Part shown: positions 1-8,035 of the stretch, piece by piece
How the letters are laid out: each line of letters begins with the position of its first letter
Numbering within the stretch: the stretch's first letter is position 1
Assembly: GCA_049587715.1 (NCBI GenBank)
Contig: JBAVEL010000144.1
Span: forward strand, 1-8,035
Direction: 5' to 3'
Length of the DNA stretch: 8,035 nt
Origin: JBAVEL01 sp049587715
GTDB taxonomy: Bacteria > Bacteroidota > Ignavibacteria > UBA10030 > UBA6906
Notes under the pieces: generated by a model
What the model was told of the DNA's origin: nothing
Databases searched by the model: none
Seen by the model: the letters and a program-made list of their open reading frames with translations, nothing else
Translations under genes and position numbers: made by a program

Positions 1-665
1 GCGGGGTACCAACCCCCCATGGTGAGCTCCACGTGGGCGATCACGGCCAGGGTGGCGGGGGCCAGAAACGGGGATGCCCCCGCGTAGGTTGCAAACCTGT
101 CGAAGAGCCGGACCAGGCGGGTGTCGCGGAACTCGCCCCGCACCGCCTGGTGGAGGGTGCGGAAAGCGTCCAGGCGCGTAACCGAAGGGAGGAGCCGGAC
201 AGCCCGGAGAAGACCCCGCGCCCCTTCCGACCCGAAGGCCGAGAACATGAAGGCATCCGAAGCGGCCCGGTAGATGCGTTCCGCCCGGCGCATGAAACGC
301 ACATAGGCCCTTCCCTCCCCCGGCGCAAATGCCTCCACACGGGCCTCCATCTCCTCCCGGCCCGATGTGACATCCAGTCGGGTTCCGTCGGGGAAGAAGC
401 ACCGGGAGACGGGATCCAGTTGCGTGAGGGGAAGGTGGTTCTTCGGATCCTCTCCCAGGAGCGAGAACACCTCCTCCAGCACGAACGGCATGGTGAGAAG
501 CGTCGGGCCGGTGTCGAACGTGAACCCGCCGGCCGTCCACGAGCCGGCCTTTCCTCCCGTCCGCCCGTTCTTCTCCAGCACCGTGACATCATACCCCGCG
601 TGCGCCAGCAGGGCGGCGGCGGTCAGCCCCCCCAGTCCGCCCCCCACGATCACCACCCGCCTCAT
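1..665 (-). CDS. crtD: CrtI-family carotenoid desaturase, most like CrtD (partial, C-terminus outside window)
   Basis: This is an FAD-dependent carotenoid desaturase of the CrtI/CrtD family, of which the first 221 residues are visible. The frame is open to the window edge and typical members are about 490-510 residues, so more than half is missing. A dinucleotide-binding motif opens the protein (VVIVGGGLGGLTAA, residues 4-17), followed by an acidic residue ending the second beta strand (E31) and the FDTGPTLLT motif (50-58). Near the visible end, residues 187-212 read LFDRFATYAGASP followed by APATLAVIAHVE. This form is closer to CrtD, the 1-hydroxycarotenoid 3,4-desaturase, than to phytoene desaturase, whose block in the crtI gene of this window reads FSFHPLFIGGSP. 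The ATG at 665 overlaps the crtZ stop as ATGA, so translation is probably coupled. The only purine-rich stretches upstream are poorly spaced. The family is secure; the CrtD subtype is an inference from a short block, and another acyclic-end desaturase is possible. Confidence 0.7.
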   Translation of the reverse strand, partial: MRRVVIVGGGLGGLTAAALLAHAGYDVTVLEKNGRTGGKAGSWTAGGFTFDTGPTLLTMPFVLEEVFSLLGEDPKNHLPLTQLDPVSRCFFPDGTRLDVTSGREEMEARVEAFAPGEGRAYVRFMRRAERIYRAASDAFMFSAFGSEGARGLLRAVRLLPSVTRLDAFRTLHQAVRGEFRDTRLVRLFDRFATYAGASPFLAPATLAVIAHVELTMGGWYP

Positions 666-1114
666 ACCTCGTCGTGTTCCCCCACCGCGGGCAGCCGGGA
701 GAGCCGGAGAGGGAGGAGGAGTCCGTAGGGCTCCGCTCCGTCCCGGTGGTGCACCGCATGTGCGCGCTTGATCTTGACAAGAAACGGAAGCCGCAGGCGC
801 AGGGCCTTGATGCGGCGGTGGATGTAGAGATCATGCACCAGCAGGTAGACCGCCCCGTAGAGCGTCATTCCCACAGCCACGGCGACCAGGGGACTCCGGT
901 CGGAGTTCCCGAACCCGGCCACGGCAAGGGCAATCGCCACCGAGGCGAAAAAGAGGGGAAACACGTCGTTCAGCTCGAAGGGGCCCTCGCGCCGGGTGTG
1001 GTGGCTCCGGTGCACCCGCCAGAGAAACCCGTGGTACACGTAGCGGTGCACCAGATAGGAAACGAACTCCATTGCCGCGAACGTGGCAAGTCCGATGGCC
1101 GCAAGTCCGATCAT
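662..1114 (-). CDS. crtZ: beta-carotene 3-hydroxylase CrtZ (non-haem di-iron)
   Basis: CrtZ is a membrane di-iron monooxygenase that adds hydroxyl groups at C-3 of carotenoid beta rings, giving zeaxanthin-type ends. The 150-residue protein carries all ten expected iron-ligand histidines in order: HRYVYH (23-28), HRSHH (35-39), HDLYIH (94-99) and HAVHH (119-123). Between them are the typical CrtZ blocks FELNDVF (46-52) and VGMTLYGAVYLLVHD (81-95). Hydrophobic stretches at about 3-22, 52-68 and 77-94 fit membrane helices. It is slightly shorter than common bacterial CrtZ (about 160-175), ending soon after the last histidine box. The ATG at 1114 was chosen because a strong GGAGGGGAG lies just upstream and the conserved N-terminus begins there. 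Its TGA overlaps the next gene's ATG. CrtZ needs a cyclised substrate, yet no lycopene cyclase lies in the window. Homology to plant-type fatty-acid hydroxylases was considered, but the spacing and context favour CrtZ. Confidence 0.93.
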   Translation of the reverse strand: MIGLAAIGLATFAAMEFVSYLVHRYVYHGFLWRVHRSHHTRREGPFELNDVFPLFFASVAIALAVAGFGNSDRSPLVAVAVGMTLYGAVYLLVHDLYIHRRIKALRLRLPFLVKIKRAHAVHHRDGAEPYGLLLPLRLSRLPAVGEHDEV

Positions 1115-1122
1115 GGGATTGT

Positions 1123-1131
1123 CTCCCCTCC
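1123..1131 (-). promoter_or_regulatory. strong ribosome binding site for crtZ
   Basis: On the minus strand GGAGGGGAG sits 8 nt before the ATG at 1114, inside the 31-nt gap after the crtB stop. It is one of the two clearest Shine-Dalgarno sequences in the operon and fixes the crtZ start. It suggests crtZ is initiated independently rather than only by coupling to crtB. Confidence 0.75.
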
Positions 1132-1145
1132 AGGGGCCGACCGTG

Positions 1146-2126
1146 TCATGAGGCGTCTCCCCGGGGGGCCGCAGCGGGCTTCTCCCCCTCCCTGCCGGAA
1201 CACACACGGGCTCCTCCCTCTGCGGGGCGGGCGCCCGAACCGCCCCCCCTCCACCGGTTGGGGGCGACAAGCGCCGCTCCCGCGATGGCCAGCTTCCGGA
1301 GAAACGGAACGTATGCGCGGCGGGTGAACACGTCGTACCCGTTGGCTTCGATGCCATCCAGGATGGACGCATAGACCCGGCCCATGATCCGCACGCAGGC
1401 CCTGGATGCGGCATCCCCCAGCATGGGGATTCCCTCTTCCCCCACCGCATAGAACTCCCGCGCCCGGGCGATCTGACAGCGCATCAGCTCCACGAAGCCG
1501 GGGCTGATGCGGCCGGCCGTCAGGTCCTCCTCCGTCACCCCGTACCATTGCAGATCCTCCGCAGGGAGGTAGATCCTTTTCATCCGCAGATCCTCGCCCA
1601 CATCCCGGAGGATGTTGGTGAGCTGCATGGCCGTTCCCATCGCCGCCGCGTGGGGAGCGGATTTTGCGCCGGGGGCTCCGAAGATGCAGGCCATAACAAG
1701 GCCCACCACCGAAGCCACACGGTGGCAGTACAGCTCCAGCTCCTCGAATGTCTTGTAGCGGGCCCCCTCCAGGTCCATCTCCACCCCCGTCAGCAGCTCC
1801 TCCAGGTGCTCCCGGGGGATGCCGTAGGTCCGCACCGCCTCCGCAAGGGCCGGGAAGGCACATCCGGGCGCGTCCCGGTACATGTCCCCGAGCCGCTCTC
1901 TGAGTCCCGCGAGGAGCCGCTTTCTTTCCTGCCGGCTCCCCGCGCCCGGCGTGTCGGCCGCGTTGTCGGCCTCCCGGCAGAAGGCGTACACCGCGTAGGC
2001 AGCTTCCCGCTTCCCGCGCGGGAGCACCCGGGATGCGAAGTAAAAACTCCGGGCATGGCGGCGGGTGAGCAGGCGGCAGCGCCGGCGATCCTGCCGGAGC
2101 GCCGGGGCCTCAGGACGGAGCGCCAA
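1146..2126 (-). CDS. crtB: phytoene synthase CrtB
   Basis: Phytoene synthase condenses two geranylgeranyl diphosphates head to head into 15-cis-phytoene, the first committed carotenoid step. Both aspartate-rich Mg-diphosphate motifs are present: DNAAD at residues 54-58, within YAFCREADNAAD, and DVGED at 175-179, within NILRDVGEDLRMKRIYLP. Other family marks are RSFYFASRVLP (26-36), the helix YCHRVASVVGLVM (133-145) and a C-terminal ANGYDVF. The likely start is TTG at 2126 (326 residues), preceded at 6 nt by GGAGG. An in-frame ATG at 2192 would lie 83 nt inside the regulator gene with no such site and would add an atypical leader. The gene therefore overlaps the 3' end of carH by 17 nt. After about residue 290 comes a Gly/Ala/Arg-rich tail of some 35 residues that the enzyme family does not need. 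Squalene or hydroxysqualene synthases (HpnC/HpnD) share the fold, but the crt neighbours settle the role. Confidence 0.94.
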   Translation of the reverse strand: MALRPEAPALRQDRRRCRLLTRRHARSFYFASRVLPRGKREAAYAVYAFCREADNAADTPGAGSRQERKRLLAGLRERLGDMYRDAPGCAFPALAEAVRTYGIPREHLEELLTGVEMDLEGARYKTFEELELYCHRVASVVGLVMACIFGAPGAKSAPHAAAMGTAMQLTNILRDVGEDLRMKRIYLPAEDLQWYGVTEEDLTAGRISPGFVELMRCQIARAREFYAVGEEGIPMLGDAASRACVRIMGRVYASILDGIEANGYDVFTRRAYVPFLRKLAIAGAALVAPNRWRGGGSGARPAEGGARVCSGREGEKPAAAPRGDAS

Positions 2127-3012
2127 CTCTCTCCTCCCCGAAGGCGATAATGTAGTCCAGCAGAGAGCGGGCCGAAGGGAACACCCGGTCACACAACTCC
2201 TCCCCCGTCTTCCCGTCCTCGAATTCCTGTCCCCCCCCGATCAGGGCCGCGCCCTGTGCACGCGCCCCGGAGCGTACTGCGCGCAGGGCTTCGGTGAGGC
2301 CTTTCGGGTCTGAGGGAACGGTGACCGAGACGCACACCACATCCGGCCTCAGCTCCCGGAGGGCCGTGAGGACCGCCTCCGGCGGGGTCCGCGCCCCCAG
2401 GTACTGCACCTGCCATCCCTCGGATTCGAACAGCGCGGCGGCGCAGCGGAGCCCGATCTCATGGGTCTCCTCATCCAGGCACGCGCAGAGGACGCTTCTG
2501 CCGTTCGGGGGTTTTGCCGCCGCCTCCGTGCGGATACCGGCCAGGGCATCCATGGTCTGGTACGAGGCCCGGTGTTCGTGGCTCACCCCGATCTCCCCCC
2601 GGGCCCACATCTCCCCTATGGTGCGCATGGCGGGACGCACCACCAGGTCGCAGATCTCCCAGAGCCGGATGTGGTGCTGATACAGGTAGGAGAGAAACCG
2701 GCCCAGATCGGGCATCCCGGGGGCAAGGGCCCTCCTGAGGAAGACCTCCGCCAGAGCCCCGAAATCCCTCTCCAGGGTGGCCGCCTGGGTCTGCGGGGCC
2801 AGACTGTCTGCCGGACCCAGCTCCAGGGCTCCCGTGGGTTCCAGATGGTGCCGGGTGGAAAACTCCACCACGTCCTTCACCTGGAACTTCCTGTGCCCCC
2901 CGGGAGTCTTGCGGCAGGAAAGAACCTTCTCGTCGGCCCACCGCTTGACCGTGGTTTCCGTGACGCTGAACAGGCGCGCCACATCGGCCGTGGAGAGGAT
3001 GGTCTTCTTCAT
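2110..3012 (-). CDS. carH: CarH/CarA-type MerR-family regulator with adenosylcobalamin light-sensing domain
   Basis: This 300-residue protein matches the B12-dependent photoreceptor-repressors CarH, CarA and LitR. Residues 4-55 are a MerR-type winged helix-turn-helix, with STADVARLFSVTETTVKRW and TPGGHRKF. About 78-160 is the helical-bundle cap, with the diagnostic W-x9-EH motif (W136, E146, H147) that packs on the adenosyl group. About 172-295 is a Rossmann cobalamin-binding domain with E182-T-H184-x-x-G (H184 being the lower cobalt ligand), SVT at 229-231 and IGGG at 258-261. In the family, the dark adenosylcobalamin form is a DNA-bound tetramer that represses carotenoid genes, and light breaks the Co-C bond and releases it. 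Here the residue after the tryptophan is alanine (A137), where Thermus CarH has a histidine (H132, from memory). The ATG at 3012 overlaps the crtI stop as ATGA and is preceded by a modest AGGA. The location inside the operon implies autoregulation. Family assignment is strong; light response is inferred. Confidence 0.88.
   Translation of the reverse strand: MKKTILSTADVARLFSVTETTVKRWADEKVLSCRKTPGGHRKFQVKDVVEFSTRHHLEPTGALELGPADSLAPQTQAATLERDFGALAEVFLRRALAPGMPDLGRFLSYLYQHHIRLWEICDLVVRPAMRTIGEMWARGEIGVSHEHRASYQTMDALAGIRTEAAAKPPNGRSVLCACLDEETHEIGLRCAAALFESEGWQVQYLGARTPPEAVLTALRELRPDVVCVSVTVPSDPKGLTEALRAVRSGARAQGAALIGGGQEFEDGKTGEELCDRVFPSARSLLDYIIAFGEERVGAPS
2131..2139 (-). promoter_or_regulatory. 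ribosome binding site that sets the crtB TTG start, inside the carH coding end
   Basis: The minus-strand GGGGAGGAG encodes part of the last residues of the regulator and also lies 6 nt (counted from GGAGG) upstream of the TTG at 2126. This is the basis for choosing the non-ATG start of crtB. Ribosomes finishing carH at 2110 could re-initiate here. Confidence 0.6.
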
Positions 3013-4520
3013 GGGTGTGGTCCTGCAGATGCCGGACCGTTCGCCGGGAAATCCTCCAGAATGCACTTCTCGGCCGCCTCCGCCGAAAGGATGACCCCCG
3101 GCAGTCCGCCCCCGGGATGCGTTCCGGCCCCGGTGAAGTAGAGGCCCCGGATGTCTTCGCTTCTGTTGTGCGGGCGGAAGAAGGCGCTCTGCGTAAGCCG
3201 GGGCTCGATGCTGAACGCGCTTCCCAGGTGGGCGCTGAGCCGGTCCCTGAAATCCTCCGGCGTGAAGCTCTCCATCACTTCGATGTTTTCCCGCAGTCCC
3301 TCCAGGGCGAGCCTCTTCTGGAGCGCCTCCAGCACCCTCCCGGTCATACGGGGGCCTTCCTGCTTCCAGTCCGTGCCGCTCCCCAGATGCGGCACGGGCA
3401 CCAGAACATAGATGCTCTCGCACCCCGCAGGGGCCATGGAGTCGTCCGTGCGGGTGGGAGTGTGGAGGTACATGGAGAAGTCCTCCCCGATCCGCCGGCG
3501 CCGGAAGATATCGTCCACGATGTCCCGGTACCCCTTGCCGAGAATAATCGTGTGGTGTGCCAGGGCCGGGAATCGCTTCCGGACCCCGAGATACAAAAGG
3601 AAGCAGCTCATGGAGATATGGAGGCGGTCAATCGCCCGGTCGCTCCACCTCCGGCGGTGCCTGCTGTGGATGAGGTTCCTGTAGACCCAGGGCACATCCC
3701 CGTTCGAGAGCACCGCGTCCGCCCTGTGGACCGAGCCCCCGACCCGCACCCCCCGGGCCGCTCCCCCCTCCACCACGATTTCCTCCACTTCGGCGCCGGT
3801 TCTGATCTCTCCCCCCAGGTCCCGGAAGACCCGCACCATCGCCTCCACAAGGTTGTACATTCCGCCGCGGGCGAACCAGACCCCCCATTCCCTCTCCAGG
3901 TAGGGGATCATGCCGTAGACAGCAGGCGCCCGGAAGGGGGAGCCGCCGATGAACAGGGGATGGAACGAGAACAGAAACCGGTGGTGTTCGTGGGCGAAGT
4001 ACCGGGATGCGAGCCTGTACACGGGCTGCAGGGCTCCGAGCCGAAGGGCGCGGGGGAGGAATCCCAGAAGCGTCTTCCAGCTCTGGAAGGGGGCGCCTCC
4101 CAGGCCGTCGGTGATCACGGCGTCATAGATGGGCTTCACGGCCCGGAAGAAATCGTCGTAGCGCGCGGCATCCTTGGGGCTGCGGAGCTCCATGGCGGCC
4201 TTCATGCGCGCGGGATCCCCCGTGTAGTCCAGGGAGGATCCGTCCGGGAAATAGATGCGGTAGAAGGGATCCAGCGGCACCAGACCCACCTCGTCGGCCA
4301 GATGCCGTCCCGCGGCGGCGAACACCCTCTCGATGATGAAGGGAGCGGTGATGAGGGAGGGTCCCGTGTCGAACACATACCCCTTGCGCACCAGCCGGGA
4401 GGCCCGGCCCCCGACGGCGGGTTCCTTTTCAAAGACCGTGACGGCAAAGCCCCGGGCCTGGAGCCGGATGGCCGCGGCCAGACCTCCGAATCCGGAGCCG
4501 ATGATGGCAATGTGTGTCAT
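3009..4520 (-). CDS. crtI: phytoene desaturase CrtI
   Basis: CrtI is a peripheral-membrane FAD enzyme that introduces the conjugated double bonds into phytoene, usually giving lycopene or neurosporene. The 503-residue length is standard. The N-terminus carries the dinucleotide motif IAIIGSGFGGLAAA (4-17), then E31, GGRAS (37-41) and FDTGPSLIT (50-58). The central block FSFHPLFIGGSPFRAP (184-199), with YLEREWGVWFARGGM (207-221), is typical of true phytoene desaturases. The C-terminal carotenoid-oxidoreductase signature spans 459-484, with YFTGAGTHPGGGLPG. It is the first gene of the crt set, 72 bp after glgB, and its stop overlaps the carH start by 4 nt. The ATG at 4520 is fixed by the nearby FAD motif, but no Shine-Dalgarno sequence precedes it, which is unusual beside crtB and crtZ. 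The number of desaturation steps cannot be read from the sequence. Confidence 0.93.
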   Translation of the reverse strand: MTHIAIIGSGFGGLAAAIRLQARGFAVTVFEKEPAVGGRASRLVRKGYVFDTGPSLITAPFIIERVFAAAGRHLADEVGLVPLDPFYRIYFPDGSSLDYTGDPARMKAAMELRSPKDAARYDDFFRAVKPIYDAVITDGLGGAPFQSWKTLLGFLPRALRLGALQPVYRLASRYFAHEHHRFLFSFHPLFIGGSPFRAPAVYGMIPYLEREWGVWFARGGMYNLVEAMVRVFRDLGGEIRTGAEVEEIVVEGGAARGVRVGGSVHRADAVLSNGDVPWVYRNLIHSRHRRRWSDRAIDRLHISMSCFLLYLGVRKRFPALAHHTIILGKGYRDIVDDIFRRRRIGEDFSMYLHTPTRTDDSMAPAGCESIYVLVPVPHLGSGTDWKQEGPRMTGRVLEALQKRLALEGLRENIEVMESFTPEDFRDRLSAHLGSAFSIEPRLTQSAFFRPHNRSEDIRGLYFTGAGTHPGGGLPGVILSAEAAEKCILEDFPANGPASAGPHP

Positions 4521-4534
4521 GCGCCAGTGGATGT

Positions 4535-4576
4535 GGGAACCACGCTAAGAACAAACCGCCTCTCTGCAGGGTTCCC
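4535..4576 (-). repeat. 7-bp inverted repeat in the glgB-crtI gap (candidate operator or leader hairpin)
   Basis: The plus strand has GGGAACC at 4535-4541 and its reverse complement GGTTCCC at 4570-4576, 28 nt apart. The left copy also lies in a small GTGG-GAA-CCAC inverted repeat (4533-4543). This is directly upstream of crtI, where an operator for the CarH-type repressor would be expected. I see no convincing -35/-10 pair, with only a T-rich TTTGTTCTTA on the minus strand. In sequence this GC-rich a 7-bp match may be chance. Confidence 0.3.
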
Positions 4577-4578
4577 CC

Positions 4579-4592
4579 GGCGGGGCCCCGCC
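4579..4592. repeat. perfect 14-bp GC palindrome directly after the glgB stop
   Basis: GGCGGGGCCCCGCC reads the same on both strands and begins at the base after the glgB TGA. As RNA it could fold into a 5-bp all-GC stem with a 4-nt loop, but no U tract follows, so it is not a standard intrinsic terminator. It could act as a 3'-end stabiliser for glgB mRNA, a pause site or a protein-binding site. The role is unknown. Confidence 0.4.
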
Positions 4593-6806
<2,214 letters not shown>

Positions 6807-6861
6807 GGTCTCGAGGAGGGAAGAAAGTGGAAGAGCAATGGAAGATACGGGAAAACGGGGG

Positions 6862-6881
6862 AAAAACAAAGCCGGCGGCTC
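6862..6881 (-). terminator. weak intrinsic-terminator-like hairpin after rmuC
   Basis: Starting inside the rmuC stop codon, the minus strand reads AGCC-GCC-GGCT followed by TTGTTTTT. The stem is only 4 bp (5 with a G-T pair) with a 3-nt loop, but the T-rich tail is in the right place and is rare in this GC-rich region. It may give partial termination between rmuC and glgB. The remaining 55 or so bases up to glgB are pyrimidine-rich on the coding strand, and I see no clear promoter there. Confidence 0.35.
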
Positions 6882-8035
6882 AGCCCTCGGGGGGAACCGG
6901 CGGGGGGGGGAGGTCCCGGGAGGGGGCTTCATCCGCCCTCTCCCGCTCAAGCGTGCGTGTCGTTCTGGCCCCCAGCTCCCGCAGGTTCTCCGCCCTGCGG
7001 ATGAGGTTCCCGGAGCCCTCTGACAGCTTGTTCATGGCCCCCCGGTGGCTCTTCTGCGCCGCTTCCAGCCGGGAGCCCACCTCCTTCAGGTCCTCCACGA
7101 ACGCCGTAAACTTGTCGTAGAGTGCCCCCCCCTGCCGTGCGATCTCGGCGGCGTTCCGGTTCTGGCTCTCCTGCCGCCAGATGTTGGCAATGGTGCGTAG
7201 GGTGGCCAGCAGGGTGGAGGGGCTCACGGGCACGATGTTCCGCCCGTAGGCCTCGTGAAGGAGGGCGAGGTCCCCGCTCAGGGCAAGTCCGAAGGCCGGC
7301 TCCATCGGGATGAACATCAGCACGAAGTCCAGGGTGTTCAGGCCCGGGAGCGCCTGGTAGTTCTTTCCCCCCAGATCCCGCACGTGTCGCCGGAGCGATG
7401 CCAGGTGCTCCTTCAGGGCTTCCCGGCGCTGCTCCTCCGTCTCCGCAGCCGCATAGCGCTCGTACGCCGCAAGGGACACCTTGGAGTCGATGACAATCTG
7501 GCGGTTCCCGGGAAGCCGGACGATCACATCGGGCTGGAAGCGGGCGCTCTCGCCGCCGGGGATGCTCTCCTGCACCGTGTAGTGCACATCCCGCTGAAGC
7601 CCCGATATCTCCAGCACTCTCTCCAGAACCAGCTCGCCCCAGGTGCCGCGTGTCTTGGCCTCGCCCCGGAGCGCTGCGGTCAGGTTCCTGGCCTCCTCCC
7701 CGATTGTCTGGTTCAGCTTCTGCATCAGGGAGAGCTGTTCCTTCAGGGACTGGTGTTCCCGCACCGCGTCCCGGTGGGTCTCATCCACACGCCGCTCGAA
7801 GCTCTCCAGCTTCTCCCGGAGGGGAACCAGGATTTCCCCGAGGTTCTCCTTCTGCTGCACCTGGACCGCACGGGCGCTGTCCACCATAACCCGCCGGGCG
7901 ATGTCCTCGAACTGCTCCCGGAGACTCCGGTGCAGGGCTTCGGTCTCCTTCCGCTCGGCAGCGAGCCGCTCCTCGGCCCCCGCGCGTCCGGCTTCCGCCC
8001 GGGCAAGGGCTGAGGCCAGCTCCTCGGCCCGGGAT
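6880..8035 (-). CDS. rmuC: DNA recombination protein RmuC (partial, N-terminus outside window)
   Basis: RmuC proteins carry a predicted PD-(D/E)XK nuclease-like domain behind a coiled coil and in E. coli limit recombination at inverted repeats; the biochemical activity is poorly known. The last 384 residues are visible and the frame is open to the window edge, so the usual N-terminal membrane anchor and start lie outside. Visible residues 1 to about 118 are a charged Glu/Arg/Ala-rich coiled coil. The family core follows, with RGEAKTRGTWGELVLERVLE (124-143), FQPDVIVRLPGNRQIVIDSKVSL (167-189 in the fragment, with D169 and D183-S-K185 as the nuclease-like residues), LDFVLMFIPMEPAF (235-248) and VSPSTLLATLRTIANIWRQE (270-289). 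The protein ends in a second helical segment and a proline-rich tail (PPPPVPPEG). It lies 73 bp upstream of glgB with a terminator-like hairpin between them, so co-transcription is uncertain. No functional link with glycogen or carotenoids is evident. Confidence 0.93.
   Translation of the reverse strand, partial: SRAEELASALARAEAGRAGAEERLAAERKETEALHRSLREQFEDIARRVMVDSARAVQVQQKENLGEILVPLREKLESFERRVDETHRDAVREHQSLKEQLSLMQKLNQTIGEEARNLTAALRGEAKTRGTWGELVLERVLEISGLQRDVHYTVQESIPGGESARFQPDVIVRLPGNRQIVIDSKVSLAAYERYAAAETEEQRREALKEHLASLRRHVRDLGGKNYQALPGLNTLDFVLMFIPMEPAFGLALSGDLALLHEAYGRNIVPVSPSTLLATLRTIANIWRQESQNRNAAEIARQGGALYDKFTAFVEDLKEVGSRLEAAQKSHRGAMNKLSEGSGNLIRRAENLRELGARTTRTLERERADEAPSRDLPPPPVPPEG

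Noticed and set aside
33..728. A 231-codon plus-strand frame at the window start.
   Set aside because: It lies opposite the crtD-like gene, whose minus-strand reading gives an unbroken FAD-binding desaturase N-terminus.
662..1450. A 262-residue version of the hydroxylase starting at 1450.
   Set aside because: The first 112 residues are crtB read in another frame. A strong ribosome site marks the ATG at 1114.
2110..3012. Reading the MerR-family protein as a metal or drug sensor.
   Set aside because: There is no metal-binding cysteine cluster or drug-binding domain. The C-terminal half is a clear cobalamin-binding domain with CarH signatures.
2110..3423. Extending the regulator upstream to an ATG at 3423 (437 residues).
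   Set aside because: The extra residues are an out-of-frame reading of crtI. The MerR domain begins right at the ATG at 3012, which overlaps the crtI stop in the usual ATGA manner.
6900..6912. A run of nine G residues near the rmuC end, considered as a phase-variable tract.
   Set aside because: It falls within proline codons of the rmuC C-terminal tail, where a slip would change only the last few residues. Nothing suggests switching.

Overview
The window is a compact, high-G+C (roughly two-thirds by eye) bacterial segment in which every supported gene lies on the minus strand, so transcription runs from position 8035 towards position 1. In that order the genes are rmuC (5' end cut off by the window edge), glgB, crtI, a carH-type B12 photoreceptor gene, crtB, crtZ, and a second carotenoid desaturase most like crtD (3' end cut off at position 1). 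There are no RNA genes, insertion sequences, CRISPR arrays or other mobile elements, and no gene-free stretch over about 75 bases.

Region 1-4520 is a light-regulated carotenoid operon. CrtB makes phytoene, CrtI desaturates it towards lycopene, CrtZ hydroxylates beta rings at C-3, and the CrtD-like protein probably adds the 3,4 double bond to an acyclic end. The five genes are packed tightly. There are ATGA stop/start overlaps at crtI/carH and crtZ/crtD, a 17-nt overlap at carH/crtB, and a 31-nt gap carrying a strong ribosome binding site between crtB and crtZ. The regulator in the middle has a MerR-type DNA-binding domain followed by a cobalamin-binding domain, with the W-x9-EH and E-x-H-x-x-G signatures of CarH/CarA photoreceptors. 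This predicts repression in the dark with adenosylcobalamin and relief in the light. No lycopene cyclase or carotenoid 1,2-hydratase is in the window. If they lie beyond position 1 or elsewhere, the gene set points to a monocyclic 3-hydroxylated xanthophyll with a 3',4'-didehydro end.

Region 4593-8035 carries glgB (glycogen branching enzyme, full length, catalytic residues intact) and most of rmuC (nuclease-like protein that limits DNA rearrangement). Their link to the carotenoid genes is positional only. The two gaps of about 72 bases (glgB to crtI and rmuC to glgB) are the only places for a promoter, operator or terminator. The first holds a 14-bp perfect palindrome and a 7-bp inverted repeat, and the second a weak terminator-like hairpin.

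The organism cannot be named from the sequence. It is a high-GC, probably Gram-negative bacterium that uses cobalamin and is exposed to light. Two crtI-family desaturases with a CarA/CarH regulator in one operon recall the carotenoid operon of Myxococcus, but crtZ and the regulator's placement differ. I see no wholly new system. The most interesting element is the CarH homologue, which sits inside the operon and has a changed residue next to its adenosyl-capping tryptophan.
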